Part shown: piece after piece, positions 1 to 9,845 of the stretch
How positions within the stretch are numbered: the stretch's first letter is position 1
How the letters are laid out: every line of letters begins with the position of its first letter
From: Flavobacterium sp. UBA807
GTDB lineage: Bacteria; Bacteroidota; Bacteroidia; Flavobacteriales; Flavobacteriaceae
Assembly: GCA_002296885.1 (NCBI GenBank)
Contig: DBIH01000144.1
Span: 1 to 26,526 of the forward strand
Direction: 5' to 3'
DNA length: 26,526 nt
The notes under the pieces: model-generated
What the model was told of the DNA's origin: nothing
Seen by the model: only the letters and a program-made list of their open reading frames with translations
The model's database searches: none
Made by a program: the position numbers and the translations under genes

Positions 1-120
1 AAAAGAAATGTTGGTTAGGAATAGAAATAGTAAAATTTTAAATTTCATGTGCGATGGCTGAATTAGTAATGATTTGATAGACCAATAGACACTAAAAGCG
101 CATTTTTGTTACAATAAAAT

Positions 121-155
121 AAAAAAAACTCCTGAATTTTTTTCAGGAGTTTTTT
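121..155. terminator. Bidirectional intrinsic terminator
   Basis: A perfect 9-bp stem (ACTCCTGAA at 128-136 and TTCAGGAGT at 142-150) with a 5-nt T loop is flanked by a T run on the right and an A run (121-128) on the left. It can therefore stop transcription on either strand. On the minus strand it lies just after the stop of the giant surface-protein gene. The leftmost 120 bases show no recognisable gene; any plus-strand gene ending here would start outside the window. Confidence 0.85.
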
Positions 156-175
156 ACACATAGTAGGTATATAGT

Positions 176-3100
176 TTATCGCTTCATAGCGAAATGGGCT
201 CTAAATTCTTGATTAACCTGATGTTCATCAACATAACTCACACTAAACCAATAATCATCAGATGGCATCAGATGACCGTTATAGGTTCCGTCCCAACCTG
301 TATTGCTTGGTTTTATGTGCTGAAGGACTTTGCCGTATCTGTCAAATATTGTAATGCTGGCACTTGGTTGACCGGATAAATCTTTAATATTCCAGGTGTC
401 ATTGTAACCGTCTCCATTAGGTGTAAAGTATTTAGGATAGTTTATCACAAGTGCCTGAATGGTAGTGCTTCCACAACCATATTTATCTCTAACAGTTATG
501 GTATGTATTCCCGAATTCACATTTTCAAAAACATTACTGTCCTGAAAAGGACCGTTATCTAACTGATATTCAAAATTATTTCCTTGTCCTGTTGCTGTTA
601 CAGTAATGGATTGGTTATCGGCAAAATCCTGGCTGACTTCATAAGTTACTACTGCCGGCTCTGAAGGCGAAACAGTAACATTCACAGGGGCTGAAGGACA
701 ACCTGTAGCTATACTGGTTGCCACTAAAGTATAAACTCCCGGTAAGACCGCCTGGTAATTTGGCCCGGTTCCAACTGTAGCTCCAAGTTCATTTGTCCAA
801 ATGAAATGGTGTGTTGCTGAAGCTAAGCCACTATACATCGTATAAGCATTTAAAAGCGTTCCGGTTTCGCTATCAATGCAAATTATTCCATCAACAGGTT
901 TTGGTTCAGGTAGTTTATTTACTATTATAGAAATAGGTTTTATATCATAACAGTTTGCCGTCAATGTATTGCTAACGCGAACATAAACCGTTGCTAATGT
1001 CGAAGTTGTTACAGCATGAGTCTGATTAACTGCATCTGCCATAGATTCATAATATGTAACTGTAAATTCAGGACCAGTTTGTGCTCCAAGAACTGTTGCT
1101 GAGAGGCCAGCTAAATTAAATGAAGTTGCACCATCATTAGTTCCATCCTGATCGCAGATAGTTCTCAAATTTGCTGGAACCGGATTAGCAACCGGAGTAT
1201 CTACTAAAGTTACTGTGAATGAACTTTCATCACTACATCTCGGAAGGAAAGGCGAAACGCCATAAATATAAACAGTCATTGATGTGTTTATCACTGAACC
1301 GACTGCTAATTGCGTGCCTGTTCCATTTGGACCGGTATAATATTTACCAACGACCAATGTAGGTAGTGTATAGCTTTCACAAATAGTAACGTTGGGCATA
1401 TTATCAACATTAAATATATTAACCGTAAAACTTCTTTCAGTAGAGCAATCAGGTGAAGTAGCGGTATGGTCATAAACATATATTGTTTGATTTGTTGTCA
1501 AAACATCACCGGCATTTAATAAAGTTCCGGAAGCATTGGTTCCAGTATAATAATTACCGCTGGCCAATGGAGGCAATGTATACGAATTACATGAAGAAAC
1601 ATTAGCAATAGGCGCAATTGTTGGCGTATGATTTATAGTTACTATGAATGAACTTTCATCAACACAGGAAAACGAAGTCCTAATAGTAGATTCTTTGAAA
1701 ATGTAAATCGTTTGACTCAGAGTTATCGTCGCTCCGGCTGCGATTTCCATTCCAGAACCATTTGGGCCGCCTGACTGAGTAAAATATCTATTGTTAGCAG
1801 TTAATGTCGGTAAAGTATAGCTATCACATGCTGTTACATTTGGGAGTGTATCAGCTGTGGTTGAAAAGATATTTATCTGAAAACTATTTTCAGCACTGCA
1901 AGGCGGAGTTGTGTTAGAAATTGCATAAATATAAATTCTTTGAGAGGTTGTTATAACAGTATTAGCTGCTAATTGTGTACCAGTACCATTTGGCCCAGTA
2001 TAATAATTACCAACGCTTAAAGGAGTTAAGACATATTGATCACAAATGTCGATATCAGAACGGGAGTCAATTAGTGGTAACGGATTTATAGTTACCGTAA
2101 AGCTTGACTCGTTTGCACAACTTTCATTTAATCTTTTAAATATATATATTTTTTGGGTTGCAAGGATAACATCACCTGCAAACATTGGGGTGCCCGTTCC
2201 ACCTGACTCCGAAAAATAATCTCCGTTTGTTAGTGTCGGTAAAGTATATGTTTCACAAACAGAAACATCTGGCAGCGTATCAACTTGTGGCTGTGAAAAT
2301 GTTAATGTAAAATGTAAATCATCCGTACAGTTTGTTCCGCCATTTGTTACAGGGGCATATATATAAATTGTTGAATTGTTATTTATAACAGTGCCTACAG
2401 GAATTTGCTGACCAGTACCGCCTGGTCCTGTGTAATAATTACCCGCAGCTAATGGAGGTAAAGTATATCCGTTACATTGTGAAATGTCTTGAGGCTGAGG
2501 AATACCTATGACTACTTCAAAACTATCTTCATCTGTACAAGGAGTTGGTCCTTCTGTAGCAGCATAAACATATATTGTTTGGCTGGATGTTATGGTCGTT
2601 CCGGCTGCCAACTGTACCCCGGAACCGCCTGGACCAGTATAATAATTTCCTAAAGTTAATGCTGGTAGTGTATAAGAAGTACAGTCAAAAACATCAGGTC
2701 TTGAACCAACATCTAAATTATTGATAATAGTTACATTAAAGCTTGAGTCCACAGTACAAATCGGAATTGTTGTGGTAGTAAAATAGTAATAAACCAACTG
2801 AGAGGCTGATATTATTGTTCCGGGAGGGATTTGGCTTCCACCACCTCCAGGTGCAGTGTAATAATGACCATAAGTCAATGTAGGTAAAGTGTAACTTCCA
2901 CAACTTGAAACATCATTAGGCGTCAACTCATCTTCCTTAACAATAGTTACCTTAAAGGAACTATTTGCAGCACAAGTCCCAATCCCGCCAGGTTGATTAA
3001 AAATATATATTGTTTGAGTTTGTGTAATCACATCACCTGCAAAAAGAGGTGTTCCATTTCCGCCTATTGCTGTAAAATAATTGCCGTTTGTTAGAGGTTG

Positions 3101-4780
3101 TAAAGTATAATCATGGCATACCAATACATCTTGAAGGATATCAACCTGAGGCTCAGGATTAACAATTAAATTAAAACTCGAAACACTAAAACATCCCGGA
3201 TCACTAATATTTTGAACTCTGACATATATTGTTGTACTGCCATAGTTTCCATAAGACGGATCCACAATAGCATTAGTTCCGTTATTAGCATTATTCAAGG
3301 TAGTATAATAGGTTACACTATATATTGAAGATGATTGCGAACCTAACACTACCGGAGTCTGTGGCGTAAAATTAAAATACGCAGTGCTAAATGGGCTACA
3401 TCTCAATAAATTTGGTGCCTGATGCGCTACAGGCGGAGGAGCTACCTGCAACAGAAATGATTTTGTTGTATAACATTGGCTGTTTGGCAATTGTATCCTA
3501 ACATATATCGTTTTTCCACTTGGACTATTGTATAACAATGGTAATGCATTGGTATTATTATCTGCATCACTTTGACTTGCAAAATAACTAACGGTTGTAC
3601 CTGTCGGAAGACCTTGAGTAACTACAGAAGTATTTTGTGATAAATCATAAGTATATGTAGCAGCACCCATATCACATTTATAAATTGTCTTAGGGCTTGG
3701 TGAATTTATTTCAGGATAATATTCAATAACTATTGAATCTGTAACAGGTGAACATGTACTGAATAGATTGGTATAAGTTACTGAATATGTTCCGGGCTGA
3801 GTTACATTTAAAGATGGCCCTGTTTGTCCCGGAATAATGCTTTCTCCATTTCTCCAAACAAATGAATAATTAGTTGCACTTAAGCCTGTTGTAATTGTAT
3901 GGTTTGTCCCAAAACATAAAGCCGTATTATTCGCAACAGTTAAGTCAGGACCTAAAACATCCTGACCAATATTAAAACTATCTGATGACAGAAAAATTGC
4001 TGAATCCGATTGAGGGTCAGCTCGGTCGGCAATTACTAATTTAATATGATATGGAACTCCGGCTGTTAACACAGATGATGCTGTTAATACTTTTGTTTGT
4101 CCATTAAAGTTAGTAGCGGAATTTGCAGCTCCGGAACCTCCATTAAAGCTTCCAAAATATTGTGGATTTACTGATGGACAAGATGAATTATATTGAAAAT
4201 CCCTAATCGTTACTACAGAAATAGGCAAGTTTGTATTTGGAACTACAGCTAAATTTGTAGTCACGCCTGTCGACATATTGGTGAGCAAAAAGGCAAATGC
4301 ATCAGAATACAAACACTGAAAATTTCCATATTCTTCTGAAGCAAAAATAAAATCGAAACTAAAGTTTGGAGAAATTGGCGTAAAATCAAACTCCAAAACT
4401 GAAGCATTTTTTGACACCATGTTTATCCCGGCCGCAGCCAATGTTGTTTCAAGGCTTGAATCTCCGGGCCAACTTGTTGAACCATCATTAAGTAACGAAG
4501 TATTCGGGCCAGGAGTATTGGAAATACTACCAGTACTTAGCACAACTCCACTCTGCATTGGAAAATTAGGATTTGTATTTTGGAAATATCCAATCCCATT
4601 GGATGAACCAAAATTAGTTCCTGTGCTCCATGAAATGTTAGTTGCAGAAACGCATGGGGAATTGATCAATACATTATTTACCAATTGGGGCACCGTGTAA
4701 TTGGTCGTGCTTACCGTTATTGGCTGTGAAAAGCCAATAGAATAGAGTAAGATTAAGGTTAAGAGTAATAACTTTTTCAT
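176..4780 (-). CDS. Giant T9SS type B surface protein with choice-of-anchor L domain and nine Ig-like repeats
   Basis: Secreted cell-surface protein of 1534 residues. I chose the internal MKKLLLL start (4780) because it begins a typical signal peptide ending near residue 19; the longer ORF adds eight non-signal residues. Residues about 25-275 resemble the choice-of-anchor L domain (motifs FIFASEEYGNFQ and IADRADPQSDSAIFL). Then come Ig/PKD-like segments, nine tandem repeats of about 66-75 residues with the pattern C-x-x-YTLP-x-L-x-x-G-x-YYTG ... IYIYA ... C, and more Ig-like segments. The last ~85 residues start at FTPNGDGYNDTW, the signature of the gliding-motility-associated (type B) T9SS sorting domain, so export through T9SS and surface retention or release are expected. 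Adhesion or matrix binding is the usual guess for this architecture but is not shown. The gene stands alone between a terminator and the divergent argS. Confidence 0.9.
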   Translation of the reverse strand: MKKLLLLTLILLYSIGFSQPITVSTTNYTVPQLVNNVLINSPCVSATNISWSTGTNFGSSNGIGYFQNTNPNFPMQSGVVLSTGSISNTPGPNTSLLNDGSTSWPGDSSLETTLAAAGINMVSKNASVLEFDFTPISPNFSFDFIFASEEYGNFQCLYSDAFAFLLTNMSTGVTTNLAVVPNTNLPISVVTIRDFQYNSSCPSVNPQYFGSFNGGSGAANSATNFNGQTKVLTASSVLTAGVPYHIKLVIADRADPQSDSAIFLSSDSFNIGQDVLGPDLTVANNTALCFGTNHTITTGLSATNYSFVWRNGESIIPGQTGPSLNVTQPGTYSVTYTNLFSTCSPVTDSIVIEYYPEINSPSPKTIYKCDMGAATYTYDLSQNTSVVTQGLPTGTTVSYFASQSDADNNTNALPLLYNSPSGKTIYVRIQLPNSQCYTTKSFLLQVAPPPVAHQAPNLLRCSPFSTAYFNFTPQTPVVLGSQSSSIYSVTYYTTLNNANNGTNAIVDPSYGNYGSTTIYVRVQNISDPGCFSVSSFNLIVNPEPQVDILQDVLVCHDYTLQPLTNGNYFTAIGGNGTPLFAGDVITQTQTIYIFNQPGGIGTCAANSSFKVTIVKEDELTPNDVSSCGSYTLPTLTYGHYYTAPGGGGSQIPPGTIISASQLVYYYFTTTTIPICTVDSSFNVTIINNLDVGSRPDVFDCTSYTLPALTLGNYYTGPGGSGVQLAAGTTITSSQTIYVYAATEGPTPCTDEDSFEVVIGIPQPQDISQCNGYTLPPLAAGNYYTGPGGTGQQIPVGTVINNNSTIYIYAPVTNGGTNCTDDLHFTLTFSQPQVDTLPDVSVCETYTLPTLTNGDYFSESGGTGTPMFAGDVILATQKIYIFKRLNESCANESSFTVTINPLPLIDSRSDIDICDQYVLTPLSVGNYYTGPNGTGTQLAANTVITTSQRIYIYAISNTTPPCSAENSFQINIFSTTADTLPNVTACDSYTLPTLTANNRYFTQSGGPNGSGMEIAAGATITLSQTIYIFKESTIRTSFSCVDESSFIVTINHTPTIAPIANVSSCNSYTLPPLASGNYYTGTNASGTLLNAGDVLTTNQTIYVYDHTATSPDCSTERSFTVNIFNVDNMPNVTICESYTLPTLVVGKYYTGPNGTGTQLAVGSVINTSMTVYIYGVSPFLPRCSDESSFTVTLVDTPVANPVPANLRTICDQDGTNDGATSFNLAGLSATVLGAQTGPEFTVTYYESMADAVNQTHAVTTSTLATVYVRVSNTLTANCYDIKPISIIVNKLPEPKPVDGIICIDSETGTLLNAYTMYSGLASATHHFIWTNELGATVGTGPNYQAVLPGVYTLVATSIATGCPSAPVNVTVSPSEPAVVTYEVSQDFADNQSITVTATGQGNNFEYQLDNGPFQDSNVFENVNSGIHTITVRDKYGCGSTTIQALVINYPKYFTPNGDGYNDTWNIKDLSGQPSASITIFDRYGKVLQHIKPSNTGWDGTYNGHLMPSDDYWFSVSYVDEHQVNQEFRAHFAMKR
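1204..3145 (-). repeat. Nine tandem Ig-like protein repeats inside the surface protein
   Basis: Within the coding sequence nine consecutive units of about 66-75 codons share C-x-x-Y-T-L-P-x-L, then a YYTGPGGTG-like turn, an I-T-T-S-Q-T-I-Y-I-Y strand, a second Cys, and a closing ESSFTVTI strand. The two Cys per unit could form a disulfide in each domain. The copies have diverged clearly at the protein level, so this is an old expansion rather than a fresh DNA duplication. Boundaries are approximate. Confidence 0.85.
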
Positions 4781-4801
4781 AATTTGGGGATTTTGACAAA
4801 A

Positions 4802-4833
4802 CAAATATTGAAAATATCATCGTTAAAAAGCAA
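4802..4833 (-). promoter_or_regulatory. Possible sigma-A type promoter of the surface-protein gene
   Basis: On the minus strand TTG (4833-4831) is followed after 21 nt by AATATTTG (4809-4802), one mismatch from the Bacteroidetes -7 element TAnnTTTG. It lies about 20 nt before the chosen ATG. A single mismatch and AT-rich surroundings keep confidence modest. Confidence 0.4.
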
Positions 4834-4960
4834 ATAAAATCGATGAAATGCATAATATTTATATTTTTATATTTAAAATACTTACAAAATTAATTGTTGA
4901 AATATGATGCAGATGGTTTTTTATAAATATTAGGTGTCTTAGAATTATTGTTGTAATGTT

Positions 4961-4968
4961 TATCTTTG
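4961..4968 (+). promoter_or_regulatory. -7 promoter element of argS
   Basis: TATCTTTG matches the Bacteroidetes -7 consensus TAnnTTTG exactly and lies 20 nt before the argS ATG. The matching -33 box is weak: TTA, not TTG, sits 19 nt upstream (4939-4941). Confidence 0.55.
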
Positions 4969-4988
4969 CCACTCAAACTTAAAAAGTC

Positions 4989-6764
4989 ATGCTTTCAAAC
5001 ATTCTTACAGCACCAATTCAAAAAGCGGTTAAACAATTATTTGATGTTTCAATTGAAAAAGTCGAATTTCAAATTACCCGTAAAGAATTTGAAGGCGATA
5101 TTACAATGGTAATTTTTCCTTTACTGAAAGTCATCAAAGGAAATCCAACTGAAATTGGAACCAAAATCGGGAATTATTTAACAGAAAATGTTGCTGAAGT
5201 CATTCGTTTTAATGTTGTTTCCGGTTTTTTAAATATTGTGGTTTCAGACGATTATTATCTTACTTTTTTCAATGAAATAAAAAATAATCCTGACTTTGGT
5301 ATTGTTGCGGTTTCCCCAAATGACAAGGCGGTAATGGTAGAATATTCATCGCCAAATACTAACAAACCACTGCATTTGGGTCATGTTCGAAATAATCTGT
5401 TAGGATATTCTGTTGCCGAAATCATAAAAGCTTCAGGGAAAAAAGTATATAAAACCCAAATCATTAATGATCGCGGAATTCATATCTGCAAATCGATGCT
5501 TGCCTGGAAGAAATTTGGGCAAAATCAAACACCTGAAAGTGCTAATTTAAAAGGCGACAAACTGGTTGGTAACTTCTACGTTAAATTTGATCAGGAATAT
5601 AAAACTCAAATTGCAGAATTAATCGCTCAGGGGAAAACTGAGGATGAAGCTAAAAAGCAGGCCCCAATTATTTTAGAAGCACAGCAAATGCTCTTAGATT
5701 GGGAAGCTGGTAAACCTGAAGTTATACAGCTATGGAAAACAATGAACCAATGGGTTTATGATGGTTTTGCTCAAACTTATAAAAATCTTGGTGTTGATTT
5801 CGACAGTTATTATTATGAAAGCAATACCTATTTGTTGGGAAAAGAAGTTGTTCAGTTTGGTTTGGAAAAAGGCATTTTTGAAAAAGATCCTGATGGTTCG
5901 GTTTGGATCGATTTAACACCTGAAGGTCTTGATAGAAAAATTGTACTGCGCTCTGACGGAACAGCAGTTTATATGACACAGGATATCGGAACAGCAATAC
6001 AGCGTGTGAAAGATTTTCCAGATGTCGGCGGTATGGTTTATACTGTTGGGAATGAGCAGGATTATCATTTCAAAGTGTTGTTTCTGATACTAAAAAAACT
6101 AGGCTTTGATTGGGCAGAAAGTTTATTTCATTTGTCATACGGAATGGTCGAATTGCCATCAGGTAAAATGAAATCGAGAGAAGGAACTGTTGTTGATGCT
6201 GATGATCTGATGGAAGAAATGACAGCAACAGCAGGTAAAATATCAACAGAGTTAGGAAAATTGGATGGCTATTCAGAAGAAGAAAAGGCTAATCTATTTA
6301 AAACAATAGGACTCGGAGCTTTGAAGTATTATATTTTAAAAGTCGATCCGAAGAAACAAATCCTTTTCAATCCTGAGGAATCAGTTGATTTTGCCGGAAA
6401 TACAGGACCGTTTATACAGTATACTTACGCAAGGATACAATCGATTTTACGAAAAGCTGATTTTGATTTGAATGTTTTGGCCACAGATTTAGAATTACAT
6501 TTAAAAGAAAAAGAATTGCTAAAACAAATTGAACAATTCCCTGAAGTAATACAAAATGCTGCCATTAATCATTCACCTGCTTTGATTGCTAATTATACCT
6601 ATGAATTGGTTAAGGAATACAATTCTTTTTACCAGTCGGTTTCCATTTTAGGAGAAGAAGATAAGAAGAAGAAAACATTCAGGGTACAGCTTTCTAAAAA
6701 AGTAGGCGAAACAATAAAAACAGCATTCAAATTACTTGGAATAGAAGTCCCTGAAAGAATGTAA
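4989..6764 (+). CDS. argS: Arginyl-tRNA synthetase
   Basis: Class I aminoacyl-tRNA synthetase that charges tRNA-Arg with arginine in the cytoplasm. The 591-residue length fits bacterial ArgS. Residues about 1-85 form the N-terminal tRNA-recognition domain. The HIGH signature is HLGH at 129-132 within SSPNTNKPLHLGH, characteristic of ArgS, and the KMSKS-like loop is KMKSR at 393-397. The C-terminal DALR anticodon-binding helix bundle is visible from about 470 (FIQYTYARIQSILRKA), ending at GIEVPERM. It is a housekeeping gene, transcribed divergently from the surface-protein gene, with a good -7 element just upstream. Nothing is unusual in the reading frame. Confidence 0.98.
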   Translation: MLSNILTAPIQKAVKQLFDVSIEKVEFQITRKEFEGDITMVIFPLLKVIKGNPTEIGTKIGNYLTENVAEVIRFNVVSGFLNIVVSDDYYLTFFNEIKNNPDFGIVAVSPNDKAVMVEYSSPNTNKPLHLGHVRNNLLGYSVAEIIKASGKKVYKTQIINDRGIHICKSMLAWKKFGQNQTPESANLKGDKLVGNFYVKFDQEYKTQIAELIAQGKTEDEAKKQAPIILEAQQMLLDWEAGKPEVIQLWKTMNQWVYDGFAQTYKNLGVDFDSYYYESNTYLLGKEVVQFGLEKGIFEKDPDGSVWIDLTPEGLDRKIVLRSDGTAVYMTQDIGTAIQRVKDFPDVGGMVYTVGNEQDYHFKVLFLILKKLGFDWAESLFHLSYGMVELPSGKMKSREGTVVDADDLMEEMTATAGKISTELGKLDGYSEEEKANLFKTIGLGALKYYILKVDPKKQILFNPEESVDFAGNTGPFIQYTYARIQSILRKADFDLNVLATDLELHLKEKELLKQIEQFPEVIQNAAINHSPALIANYTYELVKEYNSFYQSVSILGEEDKKKKTFRVQLSKKVGETIKTAFKLLGIEVPERM

Positions 6765-6863
6765 AAATGAACGATAAAAACCGCGAAAGTTTTCATAACT
6801 TGTACTTTCATTATGGCATTAAATTCTGTCATAGCAACTAAAACTTTTAATAAAAATCATACT

Positions 6864-7316
6864 ATGAAAAAGTTAACTTTATTACCGGCATTATTCTGTC
6901 TTCTAATTTTAAGCGCAACCTCATGTGATACCGGTGTTAGTTCGTCTTCTACTTCAGACCCTACAACATTGATTAATACGGTTAAACAGGGAACATGGAA
7001 AATTACCAATTTTGTAGATTCAGGAACCGATGAGACCAGCCATTTTACAGGCTATAATTTTACGTTTGGTGCATCAAATGCATTTTCAGCAACCAACGGA
7101 ACCAATACTTATCCGGGAACTTGGCAAGTAGCATCAGATGATGACGTAAATAATCCGAGTGGATTAAAATTTACCATAGCGATTGCTTCACCAACTGATT
7201 TTGCGGATTTATCAGATGGCTGGAAAGTATCAACCTACAGCTCTACAACAATTTATTTAGTTGATACCAGTGGTGGAGGCAGTGGAACGGATGTTCTGGT
7301 TTTTACTAAGAATTAA
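6864..7316 (+). CDS. Small lipoprotein with lipocalin-like C-terminal domain
   Basis: 150-residue predicted lipoprotein. I start at MKKLTLLPAL (6864) because it opens a signal sequence ending in a lipobox-like ATSC; the longer ORF has 17 unlikely extra residues. After the Cys comes a Ser/Thr linker, then a domain of about 110 residues with GTWKITNF, GYNFTF, GTWQV, GWKVS and a final LVFTKN. This order resembles lipocalin-like stress proteins of Bacteroidetes, but I cannot name a family. The same domain closes the lipoprotein at 11413-12435 (shared GYNFTF, G-x-W, LTKN/FTKN), on the other side of the sigma/FecR/receptor cassette. The gene converges on the TonB receptor gene with only 9 bases between stop codons. 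Function unknown. Confidence 0.8.
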   Translation: MKKLTLLPALFCLLILSATSCDTGVSSSSTSDPTTLINTVKQGTWKITNFVDSGTDETSHFTGYNFTFGASNAFSATNGTNTYPGTWQVASDDDVNNPSGLKFTIAIASPTDFADLSDGWKVSTYSSTTIYLVDTSGGGSGTDVLVFTKN

Positions 7317-7327
7317 AAGTTAATTCT
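7309..7327. terminator. AT-rich inverted repeat between convergent stop codons
   Basis: AGAATTAA (7309-7316) and TTAATTCT (7320-7327) form a perfect 8-bp stem with a 3-nt loop, spanning both stop codons of the convergent lipoprotein and receptor genes. There is no clear T tract on either side and the stem is AT-rich, so termination here is only a suggestion. Confidence 0.35.
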
Positions 7328-9845
7328 AAAAGTTTAATTTCACGTTGATGTTCGGCGTGAATTCAAGCGCATAAGTGTTGAGGCTTTCAATAGAATTGTT
7401 CGAAGTATTCACGCGATAAAAGCGGTTGATGCTGTTTTTGGTATTCAAAATATTTAATACCGAAGCATCTACCTGCAACATCATTTTTTTTGAAATCTTC
7501 CACTCTTTCGAAGCAGAAAAATTCACCTGAAAAAAGTCATTCAGTCTACTGTTGTTAGGTGAATTGTATACAATTTGATTGTCTGAATCTAAAGTTGTCG
7601 TTTTTGGTGTTGTTATGGGTTTTCCTGTATGCCATTTGCAACCCAGCGATAATTTAACAGAATTCCATTCGTAAATCCCAGCCCAGGAAATGCAGTGCTT
7701 TAACTCATAGTTGTTAACAAATTCGGCCGGAGTAAGCGATCTAAAATCGTATTTGTTGTCATTATAACTATAACTCATCCAGGTGTAAAATTTCCCAAAG
7801 TTCTTTTGAAGTAGAACTTCTGTTCCAATTACACTATAGTTACCACTTGACCTGTTGAATTCAAGCTGATTTTGAAATCCCTGACCACTTGTGGTAATTC
7901 CGGTTATTTTTTTATAAAAATTATCTATGGTTATCAGCCAGTTCTTATCCTTGAAACTAAATCCAATTGAAATTTGATTGCTTTTCTGAATAGGAACCGT
8001 AGTGTTATTTGCTAATGTCCATCTGCGTTTTTCAATACCTAAAAAGTCTTGCTGCAAATCGATTACCTGCGAAAGTGTTTGGCTTTTTTGCTCGCCAAGT
8101 ATTTCCAAACGGATTTTTTTACTCAAAGCCTGATTGAACTGAATTCGGGGTTCTATAAGAAAATCAGCTAATTTTGAAAAATAATTAGCACGGATTCCGG
8201 CTTTTATGAAAGTGTTTTTGCTTTCGGTTTCAAAAATACCTTCGGCAACCAAAGCATGTTTTCGCAATACTTCTTTTACTTTTCTGGAGAAAAACGGGCT
8301 GTTGATTTCATCAAAATTGGTCACTCCGGTTTCGTCAAATTGGTAACCATTATTAAAGGTTACTGTTTCTGAAATTGAATGAGAATTTTTGATCTGAAAA
8401 CCAATATCAAGGACTTTGTTTTCCTGATTCAGGATCTGATTGCTGTCAAGAGCCTCATTTTTAGAAACTAATGAATAACTGGAAATATACGTTTGGAGTT
8501 GTGTTGAATTTTTAGCATTCCAATTCGTTTTCCAATTAATAGTGGCACCAAGATTTTTTTGCCCCAAATCACTGTATCGATTAATGTCGGAGTTTGATTT
8601 TATGACACCAAGCGAATTCTTTATCATGATGGCATCAATAGCTAACTCGCTTTTTGGACTGATTTTTTGTTGGAACTGAGTAGTGAAATCATAGAAATAA
8701 AAAGTTTCGTCCGTATTAAAATCAACCGTTTGATTATTATTCAGATTGGTTATGACGGTATTCTGAAAAACTTTATTTCGATAGTTTTTATAAGTAGGTG
8801 AAGAAAAAAAATCAGTCAGTGAACGCCTTCCTGAAATAATGAAATTCGATTTGTCAGATAATTTTATTTTAGAAAAAAATTCGGCACTTATTAAATTCAC
8901 AGTAGCACTATTACTGCTTTTCTCTACTGTTTTTAAATGCGAGGAAATATCAATTAAGCTTGAAACGCTTTCCCCAAAGAAAGCGGAGCTTCCATTCTTT
9001 GTTACCGAAATGGTTTGTGCCAGAGATGAATTAAAAGCTGAAATCAATCCAAAGAAATGTCCGGTTTGAAACATTCGGATTCCATTCCACAGAAATAGGT
9101 TCTGGTCATGTGTTCCGCCACGCACATTGATGTTGGAGACGGTTTCGTCAACCGAATTGATGCCCGGGATTTGCTGCATGGTCTGTAATACATCAGCTTC
9201 AGTCAAACCGGGTAGTATTCCGAATTTTGAAGGCTTTATCTCAACCGAACCGTCATTTTTTTTATAAATACCGCTTGTTAAATACCGTTGTGTTACAACT
9301 TCTTCTAATTCAAGAATGTCGAGAGCCATTTTAATTTTTGGGCAATCGGTAGTATACAAATCATTTGGAGAAAATGTCTTTTTTTCGTAGTTTATATGTG
9401 TAATTTCTATTGCATTCGGAGATACAATTGGCAATTCAAAATACCCTTTTTCATTTGAAAATACAGTAGTGTTCGTATTTATTATTCTTATGGTTGCATT
9501 GTCAATTGGAATCCCTGAATCTGCATCTAATAAGTAACCGCAAAGAGGCTTGTCGAGCCCTTTGTCATTAAAAATAGAATAATAGGTTTCGTTGATTTTT
9601 TTAATCTTAAGTCTGGTTTTGGACTCGATATATTCAATTTTTTCCGAAAGCGATAAACTAGTATTAGGCGGAATTATTTTGTAGAGAACTAGTTCCTCTT
9701 CAATATAGTTGAATTTTACATTATCCTTAGAGCTGATTTCTTCTAAAACCGTTTTTAATGGAATGGTGTTATCTTCCTGCTGAGCACGGACTGCCAGAAA
9801 GGTTAGAAGTAATAATAAAGAAAACAGTTTTTTTTGGACAAGCAT
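7326..9845 (-). CDS. STN-type TonB-dependent receptor of a FecI/FecR system
   Basis: Outer-membrane, TonB-energised receptor of 839 residues. A signal peptide ends near residue 22. It is followed by a short secretin/TonB N-terminal (STN-like) domain (~25-92), a carboxypeptidase-regulatory-like beta-sandwich (~97-175), a plug (~200-300, with ADVLQTMQQIPGINSV and NINVRGGTHDQNLFLWNG), and a beta-barrel ending in Phe (NVKLNF), as outer-membrane proteins do. In known systems the STN domain passes a ligand signal to a FecR-type anti-sigma factor. Here the fecR-like gene lies immediately upstream and its TAA overlaps this ATG by one base (TAATG), so the two are translationally coupled. The ligand cannot be read from sequence. 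Iron chelates are the textbook substrates, but the neighbouring redox genes fit a metal or flavin-linked role equally well. No SusD partner is present. Confidence 0.92.
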   Translation of the reverse strand: MLVQKKLFSLLLLLTFLAVRAQQEDNTIPLKTVLEEISSKDNVKFNYIEEELVLYKIIPPNTSLSLSEKIEYIESKTRLKIKKINETYYSIFNDKGLDKPLCGYLLDADSGIPIDNATIRIINTNTTVFSNEKGYFELPIVSPNAIEITHINYEKKTFSPNDLYTTDCPKIKMALDILELEEVVTQRYLTSGIYKKNDGSVEIKPSKFGILPGLTEADVLQTMQQIPGINSVDETVSNINVRGGTHDQNLFLWNGIRMFQTGHFFGLISAFNSSLAQTISVTKNGSSAFFGESVSSLIDISSHLKTVEKSSNSATVNLISAEFFSKIKLSDKSNFIISGRRSLTDFFSSPTYKNYRNKVFQNTVITNLNNNQTVDFNTDETFYFYDFTTQFQQKISPKSELAIDAIMIKNSLGVIKSNSDINRYSDLGQKNLGATINWKTNWNAKNSTQLQTYISSYSLVSKNEALDSNQILNQENKVLDIGFQIKNSHSISETVTFNNGYQFDETGVTNFDEINSPFFSRKVKEVLRKHALVAEGIFETESKNTFIKAGIRANYFSKLADFLIEPRIQFNQALSKKIRLEILGEQKSQTLSQVIDLQQDFLGIEKRRWTLANNTTVPIQKSNQISIGFSFKDKNWLITIDNFYKKITGITTSGQGFQNQLEFNRSSGNYSVIGTEVLLQKNFGKFYTWMSYSYNDNKYDFRSLTPAEFVNNYELKHCISWAGIYEWNSVKLSLGCKWHTGKPITTPKTTTLDSDNQIVYNSPNNSRLNDFFQVNFSASKEWKISKKMMLQVDASVLNILNTKNSINRFYRVNTSNNSIESLNTYALEFTPNINVKLNF

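Noticed and set aside
4419-4700. 93-codon plus-strand frame opposite the surface-protein gene
   Set aside because: Antisense shadow of a clearly coding region with signal and domain evidence on the other strand.
6784-6815. CGAAAGTTTT-N12-TTTCATTATG before the small lipoprotein that shares a domain with the ECF-linked one
   Set aside because: Only 6 of 10 upstream-box bases match and the TGTT core is missing.
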